NCBI GenBank assembly: GCA_016463225.1
Contig: JAEMRT010000010.1
Coordinates: forward strand, 33,043 to 83,409
DNA length: 50,367 nucleotides
Direction: 5' to 3'
Source of the DNA: Sphingopyxis sp.
Lineage (GTDB): Bacteria; Pseudomonadota; Alphaproteobacteria; Sphingomonadales; Sphingomonadaceae
Part shown: in pieces, positions 25,303 to 33,723 of the stretch
Numbering within the stretch: position 1 is the stretch's first letter
Layout of the letters: every line of letters starts with the position of its first letter
Notes under the pieces: generated by a model
Told to the model about the DNA's origin: nothing
Databases searched by the model: none
The model's input: only the letters and a program-made list of their open reading frames with translations
Made by a program: the position numbers and the translations under genes

Positions 25303-26589
25303 CTAGTTGGCGAGGCGGTCGCGCAAGACCCTGACGGTTACCATGAGGCCTTCGGACTGCCAGGCCTTATCCAGCTTGCCCTTGAGCGGACCGCGCAAGA
25401 CCTGCTGCATCAGCCTGGTGCCAAATCCCTGACGCGCGGGCGGCCCTTCGAGGCGGGGGCCACCTGTTTCCTTCCAGCAGATGACGAGCTCGTTGTCGCA
25501 AGGATCCCATACCACCCGCACGCGCCCATGCTCGCTGCCCAGCGCCCCATATTTGACGGAGTTGGTGGTGAGCTCATGGAACAGGAGTGCGAGGCTGGTG
25601 GTCGACTGGGGACCAAGCAGGATCGTCTCGCCTTTGCAGGAGACGCGGCCCGGGTCTGAAAGCGATGTATGGGCCTCAAGGGATGCCTGAATCAAGGTGG
25701 TGAGCTCGGCACGGTTCATACCGTCCGGGCGCTGGTCCTGTGTCTCCGCCGTTTGCTCCGGCATCGCATGTGCACGGGCGAGGGCCTGCAGCCGCCCCGT
25801 GAGGGTACGGGCCAGTTCGGCCGGGCTGGTGGCATGGCGCGCGCTCATCTCGATCATCGCCTGGGTGAGGGCAAAGAGGTTCTTTACCCGGTGATCCATT
25901 TCGCGCGCGATCATCGCCTGTTGTTCGAGCGCCTCTTGCAGTCGGAGCTTATCCTGCTGCATTTTCCTGGCTACCGCGACCAAGTCGGCGAGTTCGGTCA
26001 GGATCCGCAGATCTTCGCTATCGAACTGATCTTCGTGGCTCGCGACGACCCACAGGGTGCCATGCGCGGGCTCCTTGCCAATACGAATGGGAACGAGCAG
26101 GACCTCGGGAATGACGAGATCGTGTGCGGCGATCCAATCATAGGCGCGCTCGGGATGACGGCACAGAAGCGGCGCATTGCGGTCCAGCGTCTCTCCGCAC
26201 GGGCTGTTATCGCGCGGCGTGAGCGCGCCTTCGAAGCGGGCGAGAGCCCCGTTCAGATGCTGCCACCGGAACACCGGGGGATCCTGGCTGTCATCGAGAA
26301 TGCTGAGCCCGGACGCGCTAGCCTGGGTCAAATCGAGGGCTTGGGCCACCATGAGCGGCATCACCTCGTCCGGAGCATCCACCATTTTTCCGAGAAGCTG
26401 ACGGACAGCGAGCCGTTCCGCGCCGGGTTTGTGGCGGTTGTGCGGACGTGCGCTCAGTTCGTCCGTGATGAAAAGTTTCGCGGACGGCCTTGCTGGGAAT
26501 GATTCGGTGGCATGCGTCGACACCTCACCCTCGCTGACTACCTCGATTGAAAAGAAAACGCGCTCCCGCCGATGAGTCAAGTCGGTCAA
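25303..26589 (-). CDS. HWE-type histidine kinase with GAF domain
   Basis: A 428-residue soluble protein. Residues about 60-215 form a GAF domain (ASASGLSILDDSQDPPVFRW, CRHPERAYDWIAAHDLVIPE, VLLVPIRIGKEPAHGTLWVV). The kinase part starts at REMDHRVKNLFALTQAMIEM with H233 and continues with LFHELTTNSVKYGALG and LVICWKETGGPRLEGPP, diagnostic of the HWE/HisKA_2 group, and FGTRLMQQVL. Such kinases often feed the general stress response of alphaproteobacteria. The start could lie further in. It is divergent from the diguanylate cyclase and converges on the 54-residue gene. Confidence 0.85.
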   Translation of the reverse strand: MTDLTHRRERVFFSIEVVSEGEVSTHATESFPARPSAKLFITDELSARPHNRHKPGAERLAVRQLLGKMVDAPDEVMPLMVAQALDLTQASASGLSILDDSQDPPVFRWQHLNGALARFEGALTPRDNSPCGETLDRNAPLLCRHPERAYDWIAAHDLVIPEVLLVPIRIGKEPAHGTLWVVASHEDQFDSEDLRILTELADLVAVARKMQQDKLRLQEALEQQAMIAREMDHRVKNLFALTQAMIEMSARHATSPAELARTLTGRLQALARAHAMPEQTAETQDQRPDGMNRAELTTLIQASLEAHTSLSDPGRVSCKGETILLGPQSTTSLALLFHELTTNSVKYGALGSEHGRVRVVWDPCDNELVICWKETGGPRLEGPPARQGFGTRLMQQVLRGPLKGKLDKAWQSEGLMVTVRVLRDRLAN

Positions 26590-26785
26590 CCAATCCGCCG
26601 GGAAGTTCGTCTTGGCGCGATTTGATGAGGGTTAAACGAACTTCACGCTCGTCGCGCAAATTTGATGGGTGAAACATCATTCCTCGCGCGATTTGCCTAT
26701 GCTTTGAGGCGCCCACGAAAGATGGCTGTTGCGAGGAATCGCGGATTTGTGTTTTTTATGGGAGGACGCTTGTCGGCATGAGAGC

Positions 26786-27992
26786 ATGTCGGCCGCCGGG
26801 GCGGGGCAGGCACGTGGGCAAGTACAGGCGGAACGGGCGCGCAGCGTTTGGGGGTTATGTTTGGCGGATCTTGATGCATCTTCGCGATCGCCACGCAAGT
26901 GGCTGGGCTGGCTCGGCTCGAGGCATGGCGGCGACGAGGGCGCCGGCTCTCGTCCGGCTGCACCTGCGCAAGACCGACAGCTAACCGCCCGCCATCACAT
27001 CCTGGGAGAGATCGCCTCCTTCCTGCTCGACCATGGACTCGATATCAGTGTGGAAAATCTTGCCACGGCCCATGGCATAGCGAGCGGAAGCAACCCTGCG
27101 CTGGCGCGCAAGGTAATGCAGCGCTTGGCGGATGGCGGTGCCGTGACGCAGGTCTGGCTGGATGAAGTCACCGCAGCGGCCAGGTCTGACGAGGAACCGA
27201 CCGAGATCAAGCAGCTGATAGCGCGTCTCGAGCACACGCTCGATACCTTCTCGACGAACACGACCGCCGCTCATCGTGCGACGTCTGATTACGGCGACGA
27301 ACTTGAGCAGCAGGTGGCAGACCTCGCAGGCGTCCAGCAGACCGGACAGATCATTTCGACCCTGGCCGATCTTGCCAAGGCCATGCTGGAAAAAACCCGC
27401 AGCCTCGAAGCCGAGATGCGGACCAGCGAATCGGAAGCCAAGGGCCTGCGGCGCAGCCTGGAAAAGGCTCGGCGCGACGCGGAAGTCGATCACCTTACCG
27501 GGCTGCCCAATCGCCGCGCGTTCGAAGCGGTGCTCGAGCGCGAGCACAAAGCCGCCCGGGCAGCGCTCGATACGCTTGTCCTGGCTTTTTGCGACATCGA
27601 CCATTTCAAGCGCATCAACGATACCCATGGCCACGAGGCGGGTGATCGTGTCCTGCGCCTCATCGCTGAGCTGCTTTCGGGGATTTCGGACGAAAAATGT
27701 CACGTATCTCGCCATGGCGGCGAGGAGTTCGTGATGCTCTTCAGGGGATGCACCCTGTCTGAGGCCAAGGAGCGCCTTGATCGCATGCGCGAGAGCCTTG
27801 CCGAGCGACGCCTGGTCAACCGACACAATGACGAGCCCTTCGGCCAGATTACCTTCTCGGCGGGTTTGGCGGATGTCTTTGATCATCCCGATCCCCGCTG
27901 CGCTCAAGGCCGCCGACGAAGCGCTTTACGCGGCGAAGACCGGGGGCCGGAACCAGATCCGCGTGGCGCCCAAGCCGGGCACGGTCCCCTGA
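26786..27992 (+). pseudogene. diguanylate cyclase, frameshifted near its C-terminus
   Basis: The main frame gives an N-terminal helical region (TARHHILGEIASFLLDHGLD), a coiled coil (LAKAMLEKTRSLEAEMRTS) and a GGDEF domain: DHLTGLPNRRAFEAVLE, FCDIDHFKRINDTHGHEAGD and RHGGEEFVMLF (GGEEF active site). After GLADVFDHPDP, near 27895, the expected ending (AALKAADEALYAAKTGGRNQ) is found in another frame that stops at 27992, while the original frame runs on to 28096 as unlikely sequence. One extra C or two missing bases would explain it. Most of the catalytic loop precedes the break, but the final helix would be lost. The start is uncertain; similarity begins near 26890. Intact, it would make c-di-GMP from two GTP. 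Confidence 0.75.
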
Positions 27993-27995
27993 CGG

Positions 27996-28799
27996 TCAGG
28001 AGCGCGCTTGCCGCAGGACGTCGCGGACCACCGAGGCGGGGACCGCGAAACCGATGCCGACATTACCCTCGAACGGCGCCAGGATCGCCGTGTTGATCCC
28101 GATCACCTCCCCGCGCATGTTGACGAGCGGTCCCCCGGAATTGCCCGGATTGATCGGCGCATCGGTCTGAATGAGACCGACCGGACTTTGCGGCGTCAGG
28201 CCGCGGCCCAGCGCACTAACGATGCCGGCTGTGACGGTTTGGCCAAGCCCGAAGGGATTGCCGATCGCCACGACATAGTCACCGACCTCGGCGGCATCGG
28301 CACTGGCAAGCGGCGCGGCTTTGAGGTTCCGAGCCGGAATCTGCAAAACCGCGATGTCCGCGTCGGGACTGACGCCGACCAGCCGGGCTTCAAGCTTGCG
28401 CTGATCCTGGAGCATGACGACGATGACCAGGCCGTCCTTGACGACATGGGCGTTGGTCAGAACCAGCCCGCGTGCGGCGTCGACGATGACCCCCGAGCCG
28501 GCGGACAGGCGCGGCTCGAGCGCCACGTCCGGGACCCCGAAATGACGGCGAAAATAGGGATCGCGAAGCAGGGGGTTTTGCGCATAGGGGGAGGGGTAGG
28601 CCACCGCGATGTTCACCACTGCCGGCGAGATGCGCTTGACAAGCGGGGCGACCGTGAGCCGGTTGATCGGCACCGGCTCGGCTGCGGAAACGGGTGGGGT
28701 ATCTCGCGCTGCGCCGCCCCATGAGAACCCCCAGCCGAACAGGAGGACGGCCAGCAAGGCACAGCCGAGGGCGCCGATAAAAAGCCTCCCACGCTTCAT
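27996..28799 (-). CDS. membrane-anchored HtrA/DegP-type serine protease without PDZ
   Basis: A 267-residue protein. An N-terminal hydrophobic segment (LFIGALGCALLAVLLFGWGF) anchors it or exports it to the periplasm. The trypsin-like core has all three catalytic residues: LTNAHVVKDG (H118), DADIAVLQI (D148) and NPGNSGGPLVN (S221). The end, FEGNVGIGFAVPASVVRDVL, is the last strand of the protease domain; no PDZ domain follows, unlike DegP. It probably degrades or binds damaged envelope proteins. The ATG at 28799 overlaps the TGA of the upstream NDUFS4-like gene (ATGA). Confidence 0.88.
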   Translation of the reverse strand: MKRGRLFIGALGCALLAVLLFGWGFSWGGAARDTPPVSAAEPVPINRLTVAPLVKRISPAVVNIAVAYPSPYAQNPLLRDPYFRRHFGVPDVALEPRLSAGSGVIVDAARGLVLTNAHVVKDGLVIVVMLQDQRKLEARLVGVSPDADIAVLQIPARNLKAAPLASADAAEVGDYVVAIGNPFGLGQTVTAGIVSALGRGLTPQSPVGLIQTDAPINPGNSGGPLVNMRGEVIGINTAILAPFEGNVGIGFAVPASVVRDVLRQARS

Positions 28800-29350
28800 G
28801 ACAGGCCCGGGTGGTGACACGGATCGGCTGCGGTGTCTTTGCCTTGTATGGCGTCGGGATCTGCAAGCACCGGATAGTTTCCGCAACACCGGGCATGCGG
28901 CCCCGTGGGCCAGCAGCAAAGCGGCGCCATGGCAGTATGCTGGAAGGCCTGAAGGGCGGGCTGGACGGGGCGCCGGCGGGGCTTGTCATGGGCGACGAAG
29001 CTGAGCCCGCGCCCACGACAATAGGCCTCCGCAGCCTCGCGCGTGGCAAAATCAAGCGTCAGGGAAGAAAGTGGATCTCCTGCCCCGGTCCATCCCGTCA
29101 GCGGATCGGGCGAGGGCGCGAACCGCTCTCTAAAGCGCATGCGCCAGCGACCCCGCCGCGCGCGCCCGGGGTGGTCGGCATAGGGATCGGGCTCGATGAT
29201 CGCCTGCGCATCAGGCGGCAGCGCGCTCGTATAGCGCTGCCATGTCGGCTGCATGGCGATCGCATCGTCATTGTCGTTGGCCCCTTTGGGAGTCGGCCGC
29301 ACCCCGGGGGCGGCGGGTACCGGACTGATCAGACTGGGTTGCGTTGCCAT
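28796..29350 (-). CDS. NDUFS4-like (ETC complex I subunit) protein
   Basis: A 184-residue protein. The middle (about 75-140) resembles the NDUFS4 family: WRMRFRERFAPSPDPLTGWT, then GDPLSSLTLDFATREAAEAY and CRGRGLSFVAHDKPRRRPVQ. The N-terminal 60 residues are probably disordered. The tail contains two cysteine pairs (PLCCWPTGPHARCCGNY) not typical of the family. NDUFS4 is an accessory subunit of respiratory complex I, normally a stand-alone gene elsewhere in alphaproteobacterial genomes. Here it is translationally coupled to a protease gene, preceded by GGAGG and placed after Hsp20 genes on the same strand, which suggests a stress-related paralogue. Confidence 0.75.
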   Translation of the reverse strand: MATQPSLISPVPAAPGVRPTPKGANDNDDAIAMQPTWQRYTSALPPDAQAIIEPDPYADHPGRARRGRWRMRFRERFAPSPDPLTGWTGAGDPLSSLTLDFATREAAEAYCRGRGLSFVAHDKPRRRPVQPALQAFQHTAMAPLCCWPTGPHARCCGNYPVLADPDAIQGKDTAADPCHHPGLS

Positions 29351-29400
29351 CCTATCCTCCAAGATGAGGACGGCCCGATCGGGCCGCCCTCTCTTCCTGG

Positions 29401-29913
29401 TCAATTCTTGTTGATCGGAATACGCCGGACGCTGTCGCCGTCTCCCTCTTTACGCGGAATGGTGACGGTCAACACGCCGTTGCTGAAGCTGGCCTGCGCC
29501 TTGTCGGATTCCACGCCCTTGGGCAGGTGAATCCGCCGTTCGAAGCGGCCGTAGCTCCGTTCTGAATAGCCGCGATCCTTGTCCTCGAGTTCGGACTTCT
29601 TCTCGCCTTTCAAGGCGAGGACGCCGTCCGCGATCGACAGATCGACCTGCGACTCGTCCAGGCCGGGCAGTTCGGCCGTGACGCGGATGTCCTTCTCGGT
29701 TTCGCTGAGTTCGATACGCGGATAGTCGATGACATGGCCAAAGGCCGTGAGCGACGAAGGCAGGCCCCGCCACAGATCGTCGAACAGGCGATTCACATCG
29801 CGATGAAGCGACATGAGCGGATGGGTGGTCCGATCCCGCTCCGGCTCGGCGCCTACGACCGCGGGTAGCCGGTTTTCCTGCCGGCTCCAGGGAATGAGAT
29901 CACGAAGAGACAT
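29401..29913 (-). CDS. Hsp20 small heat-shock protein
   Basis: A 170-residue protein. The alpha-crystallin domain spans about 60-165: YPRIELSETEKDIRVTAELP, GLDESQVDLSIADGVLALKG, RFERRIHLPKGVESDKAQAS and FSNGVLTVTIPRKEG, the last being the conserved motif before the C-terminal IPI anchor (RRIPINKN). It holds unfolding proteins in the cytoplasm. The ATG at 29913 has AGGAG nine bases before it; one at 29922 is too close. It follows the second Hsp20 gene by 96 bases and the NDUFS4-like gene follows it, all on the minus strand. Confidence 0.93.
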   Translation of the reverse strand: MSLRDLIPWSRQENRLPAVVGAEPERDRTTHPLMSLHRDVNRLFDDLWRGLPSSLTAFGHVIDYPRIELSETEKDIRVTAELPGLDESQVDLSIADGVLALKGEKKSELEDKDRGYSERSYGRFERRIHLPKGVESDKAQASFSNGVLTVTIPRKEGDGDSVRRIPINKN

Positions 29914-30009
29914 GATGATCATCTCCTTTTGAGGCTGGATTGTGGGACATGGCCTGCCGGCCGCCGTTCCCGAAGGAACGACGCCGGCAGAACCACTTGG
30001 GGCACGAGA

Positions 30010-30486
30010 TCAGGCCGCCTTGGCTTCCTGGTGCTGCGTCTCGATCTGCGCGGGCTCGGGGGACGACCCGCCGATCGCGATACGCCGGGGCTTCATCGCC
30101 TCGGGCACGACGCGCTTGAGAGCAATGGTCAGAAGACCATTGTCGAAGGAAGCCTCGCCGACTTCGATATGATCGGCGAGCTGGAAGCGGCGTTCGAAAG
30201 CCCGCGCGGCAATGCCGCGGTGCAGATACTCGCTCTTGCCGTCGTCATCGGCGCGCTTGCCCGTGACGGTGAGCTGGTTCTGCTGGGCCACGACCTCGAC
30301 GTCCTCGGGACGGAAACCTGCCAGGGCGAGCGTGATCTGATAGCTGTCCTCGCCGTTGCGCAGAATGTCGAACGGTGGATAGCCATCGGAGCCATCGCCC
30401 CGCATGCCCGTCTCGAGCAGATCGAAGAGTCGGTCGAAGCCGACGGTGGAGCGCCGATAGGGCGCAAAGTCAAAATTGGTTCTCAT
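30010..30486 (-). CDS. Hsp20 small heat-shock protein (IbpA-like)
   Basis: A 158-residue protein. MRTNFDFAPYRRSTVGFDRL and FDLLETG with YPPFDILRNGEDSYQITLAL follow the IbpA-type class A pattern, and FERRFQLADHIEVGEASFDN with GLLTIALKRVVPEAMKPRRI closes the alpha-crystallin domain. It differs clearly from the neighbouring Hsp20, so the two are not a recent duplication. GGAGGA is well placed before the ATG at 30486. It is the first gene of a run Hsp20-Hsp20-NDUFS4-like-protease. Control by RpoH, encoded nearby, is likely but its promoter is not clear. Confidence 0.93.
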   Translation of the reverse strand: MRTNFDFAPYRRSTVGFDRLFDLLETGMRGDGSDGYPPFDILRNGEDSYQITLALAGFRPEDVEVVAQQNQLTVTGKRADDDGKSEYLHRGIAARAFERRFQLADHIEVGEASFDNGLLTIALKRVVPEAMKPRRIAIGGSSPEPAQIETQHQEAKAA

Positions 30487-30804
30487 TTCCAAATCCTCCG
30501 GTTGAGCAATTTGGGCATGAGAAGCGCCGGTACAGTAGAGCCGACGCTCTCTATGTCCAACCGGACCCGAACGGCGTCCGGCACCCCAGACGTAATTTCG
30601 GGAAACGCAGATTCAAGAGATAAAAAAAGGAAACGAAACAGAGGCCTGAAGAAATTTGGGCTTACTGAACCTGCGGATTTAGTCTCTGGCGATCACCCAT
30701 CGCTCTCCCGCGAAAACGGGAGCTGCGCACGTAGGCCGAACACTGCGGGATCAGGATAATGTTAACCAGACTCGCTTACCCTTGCCGCAAGGCAATGGGT
30801 TCGT
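30487..30804. other. intergenic region with hairpins
   Basis: No gene is seen. The stretch holds the upstream region of the Hsp20 operon on the minus strand, an A-rich segment at about 30618-30640, a short hairpin CTCCCG/CGGGAG (30705-30722) and an imperfect hairpin around 30778-30798 (TTGCC-GCAA-GGCAA core). No convincing promoter could be assigned. Confidence 0.4.
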
Positions 30805-31355
30805 GTGGGTATGAATGGGGCAATGGTTTTGCTGATCGTCAATGCGGTGGTGGCAGGCCTCTTTGCGCTCAGCTATTTCCTGATCGCCCGCATCAGTCGG
30901 GGACAACGTCCGGTCATCGCGTTCGGGGTCAGCTACCTTTTGGGCATGGTGACGCCGATCAGCGAGATCGCGATCCGGCTGACCGATTATCCCGCGCCCT
31001 TCATGCTGGCGAGCTACATGGCGCTGTTGGGCGGTTTCCTCGCCATGGCGGCCGCGCTCAGCATCTTTCATCGCAAGCGCCCAGCCTGGACAGCGATCGC
31101 CACTCTTGCCGTGCTGGGCCTGATCACGCGCATTGCGATCTGGGGGGGACGCGAGACGATCTCATTTATGAGCTGGCCTTCCAGCTGCCCTTGGCCCTCG
31201 GCATTCTCCTGTGCAGCCATACGGCCTTTCGCACCGGCAAGGGCCAGCTCAACCACACCCTGGCCGGGCTGCTTCTCCTGAGCGGTCTCAACTTTTTCAT
31301 CAAACCCTTCGTTGCTGCCGCCGTGGGGTCGGGACAAACCGCAAGAGACTATGCC
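30805..31355 (+). pseudogene. MASE-like membrane sensor domain remnant
   Basis: The frame from 30805 encodes hydrophobic helices (MVLLIVNAVVAGLFALSYFL, FGVSYLLGMVTPISEIAIRL, ALLGGFLAMAAALSIFH) and breaks at a run of seven G (31142-31148). The sequence then makes sense in another frame, TRDDLIYELAFQLPLALGIL and LLLLSGLNFFIKPFVAAAVG to about 31350. This looks like the N-terminal membrane sensor of a diguanylate cyclase; no GGDEF domain follows. After 31355 the DNA switches to a TonB-receptor fragment. The gene is thus broken twice, by a probable lost G and by a truncation. Confidence 0.65.
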
Positions 31356-31638
31356 GGTCGTCAGCCTATTTGCCGCGCCGAACGTCACCTACCGCTCCAA
31401 GCTCTATTTCGAACTGCCCAATAGCGAGGCCATCAGCCAGTCCGCAGTGACGCTGATCAACGCTCGGGCGGGAGCGCGCCTGTGGAGCGACCGCCTCGAG
31501 ATTGCCGGGTTCGTGCGCAACCTTACCGACAGGCGCTACCTGCTCGACGCCGGGAATGTCGGCGGCTCGTTCGGCTACCCGACGTTCATTCCGGCCGAGC
31601 CCCGCACCTGGGGCATCGAGATATCGGCCCGCTACTAG
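31356..31638 (+). pseudogene. C-terminal fragment of a TonB-dependent receptor
   Basis: The last 95 or so residues of an outer-membrane receptor are visible: LFAAPNVTYRSKLYFELPNS, VTLINARAGARLWSDRLEIA, FVRNLTDRRYLLDAGNVGGS and TWGIEISARY, the typical last beta strands ending in an aromatic residue. There is no start, plug domain or signal peptide; upstream DNA belongs to another gene remnant. It is a leftover of a deletion or rearrangement that joined two unrelated genes. Confidence 0.8.
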
Positions 31639-31707
31639 CGGCGGAGGCAGGCAAAGCGCCCGAGAGGGGAGGTGAGGCGGGTGGCACCCTCTGTGCACCT
31701 GACCCGG

Positions 31708-32646
31708 TCAATGGCCTTCGCGTGCCTGGTTCTCCCTGCGTCCGCCCAGTTTCGCGATGCGCTGCTCATCATCGATCCGGTGCATGGCGCGGCTGAGCTT
31801 TTCGAAGGCGCGAACCTCGATCTGGCGGACGCGCTCACGGCTCACTTTATAGACGAGGCTCAGATCCTCGAGCGTTTTGGGTTCATCGATCAGACGACGC
31901 TGGACCAGGATATCCCGCTCGCGGTCGGAAAGCGTGCCGAGCGCCTCGAACAGCATGTTCTGGCGGCGCTGGCGCTCCTGCGCGCCGGCAAGCGCCTCGT
32001 CCTGGAGCGGACTGTCGTCGGTCAGCAGGTCCTGCCACTGATCCTCGCCCGTTTCCCCGAGCGGCACGTTGAGCGAGGCGTCGCCGCCCTGCATCATCCG
32101 CCGGTTCATGCTGGTGACTTCGGTTTCCGAGACCCCGAGCGTGTCGGCGATCTGGCGGACCTGATCAGGTTTCAGATCGGTGTCGTCATAGGCCTGGAGG
32201 GAGTTCTTGATCCGGCGGAGGTTGAAGAACAGGCGCTTTTGCGCGGCCGTCGTGCCGAGCTTGACCATGCTCCAGCTGCGCAGGATGAATTCCTGGATCG
32301 AGGTCTTGATCCACCACAGCGCATAGGTCGCAAGACGAAAACCGCGATCAGGGTCGAATCGCCGGACCCCCTGAATCAGGCCGACATTGCCTTCCGAAAT
32401 GAGGTCGGCAACAGGCAGGCCGTAGCCCCGGTAGCGCATTGCCGCCTTCGCAACCAGGCGAAGGTGGCTGGTCACGAGCTTGACGGCCGCTTCCGGATCG
32501 CCATGCTCCTTGAAGCGCTTGGCAAGCATATATTCGTCTTCGGGCGAGAGGATCGGGAATTTCCTGATCTCCGCCAGATACCGGTTCAGTCCATCCTCAC
32601 CGGCTGGCGCCGGAATAACGGCGTTCTTGAGTGCAATGTCTGTCAT
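31708..32646 (-). CDS. rpoH: heat-shock sigma factor RpoH (sigma-32)
   Basis: A 312-residue protein. LNRYLAEIRKFPILSPEDEY (region 1.2), DLISEGNVGLIQGVRRFDPD and RGFRLATYALWWIKTSIQEF (region 2), the RpoH box QKRLFFNLRR, and TLEDLSLVYKVSRERVRQIE (region 4.2) are all present. It directs RNA polymerase to heat-shock promoters such as those of chaperone and protease genes. A C-terminal basic tail follows region 4. Alphaproteobacteria commonly have more than one rpoH; this copy next to Hsp20 genes and an integrase is probably accessory. The start at 32646 fits the family. Confidence 0.92.
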   Translation of the reverse strand: MTDIALKNAVIPAPAGEDGLNRYLAEIRKFPILSPEDEYMLAKRFKEHGDPEAAVKLVTSHLRLVAKAAMRYRGYGLPVADLISEGNVGLIQGVRRFDPDRGFRLATYALWWIKTSIQEFILRSWSMVKLGTTAAQKRLFFNLRRIKNSLQAYDDTDLKPDQVRQIADTLGVSETEVTSMNRRMMQGGDASLNVPLGETGEDQWQDLLTDDSPLQDEALAGAQERQRRQNMLFEALGTLSDRERDILVQRRLIDEPKTLEDLSLVYKVSRERVRQIEVRAFEKLSRAMHRIDDEQRIAKLGGRRENQAREGH

Positions 32647-32996
32647 GGCTCTTCACGCAATTACCTGTTTGGCGGGCGAACCTTGCCGCCGGCCAGTCTG
32701 CGTGGTTCCTGTGTCCAGGGCCCGCAGCTGTCGCGACGCGGCCAGGCTCTGCCTCGGCTTAACCAGTATAAAATCACTTCAAAGCGTTTTGAATATCCTA
32801 ATGACGCAAAACCAGCGCCGCAGGTTCCCATCCGGATGCGGCAGCGCAGCTGGTGGGGTTCAACTCTTCGCCATGCACACGATATGGGCTTGCCGTCGCC
32901 TTGCGCCCTTTGTCGATCATGCCACCGATTGGCGTGCAAACGAACGGAGCGATCCCGAACGGCCATGGCTTGCAGCACAATGGCCGGGCAGCAACT
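32647..32996. other. upstream region of rpoH; possible promoter
   Basis: No gene is supported here. On the minus strand TATACT (32765-32770) with TTCAAA 17 bases upstream (32788-32793) resembles a weak sigma-70-type promoter about 120 bases before rpoH, and a near-dyad TTCAAA-GCG-TTTTGAA overlaps its upstream part. The remainder up to 32996 holds only short frames without coding character. Confidence 0.35.
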
Positions 32997-33723
32997 TCAA
33001 TTTCGATTGAGTCCCATTTCGCGGCTTTGGAGCTTGCGTTTCCAGAGTTGCTCGATGCTCCGAATTTCGTCGACAGTCGCCGCCGATCCACTGACTTCCA
33101 AGATGCTGACTTGATAGTCGCCTGGCTCGCTGCTCTTCAGGCCAAGATTGCCACCATGACCGTCCTGAGCGTAATTCATCCAGCGGCCGAAAAACCCGCC
33201 TTCACCTGTCGCCGAGCCCACATATTGCTCTTTCCGGGAAAGGCGTCTTCACGAAATGCGCGCGTGAGCTCGATGATCGGCTTGTTTTGACGGTCGGGAC
33301 GCTGCACCCATTTGCGCGCGCCCGCGCCCCATTCAATCCAGAGCCGGCCGATATAGGGCTCCAGATGCGAGGTGAGCGAGTGCGATATTGGTCGAGCGTA
33401 TCGGCGGTCAAGGTGCCGCCGGCGACTTGGTGGAGCGGGTCCAGCCAGCTTGCAGGCGCGGTGCCGATATGCTCCGCCGTGTAGATTCCGGCAAACAACG
33501 AGCCTCCTGTCGGCGGCGCGACAAAGCTCGCCCAGATCGGCGCGGCCAGGCTGGCCCGATTTCCGGCGGTTTGGACGCTCTGATAATCCTCGAAGGCCGG
33601 TCGGTCGTCGCGCCACAGGCCATAAGGCGTGCGTCCCGTTGACGCCTTGGTCTGGTGCCGCAGGAGGCGAACATCGGCCGGGTCAAGCCCGGCCTTTTCG
33701 AGAAGATCGGTGAACAGCAGCAT
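32997..33723 (-). pseudogene. GIY-YIG nuclease family gene, decayed
   Basis: Three frames give parts of one protein. From the ATG at 33723: LLFTDLLEKAGLDPADVRLL, YGLWRDDRPAFEDYQSVQTA and APIWASFVAPPTGGSLFAGI. A second frame from about 33375: EPYIGRLWIEWGAGARKWVQ and RPDRQNKPIIELTRAF. A third to 32997: EQYVGSATGEGGFFGRWMNY and YQVSILEVSGSAATVDEIRS, ending in KLQSREMGLNRN. The last part is the GIY-YIG half with YVGSA. About 40 residues between the second and third parts seem deleted, so this is real decay rather than a single error. It abuts the integrase stop (TAA-ATG) and was probably co-expressed with it. Confidence 0.75.

Noticed and set aside
30594..30617. CTTGAA box as a sigma-32 promoter for the Hsp20 operon
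   Set aside because: The -35-like hexamer is good, but the only C-rich -10-like element is 9 bases away, too short for sigma-32 spacing.
31672..33114. 480-codon frame on the plus strand across rpoH and the GIY-YIG remnant
   Set aside because: Runs antisense to rpoH, whose regions 2 and 4 are clear, and continues into non-coding DNA.
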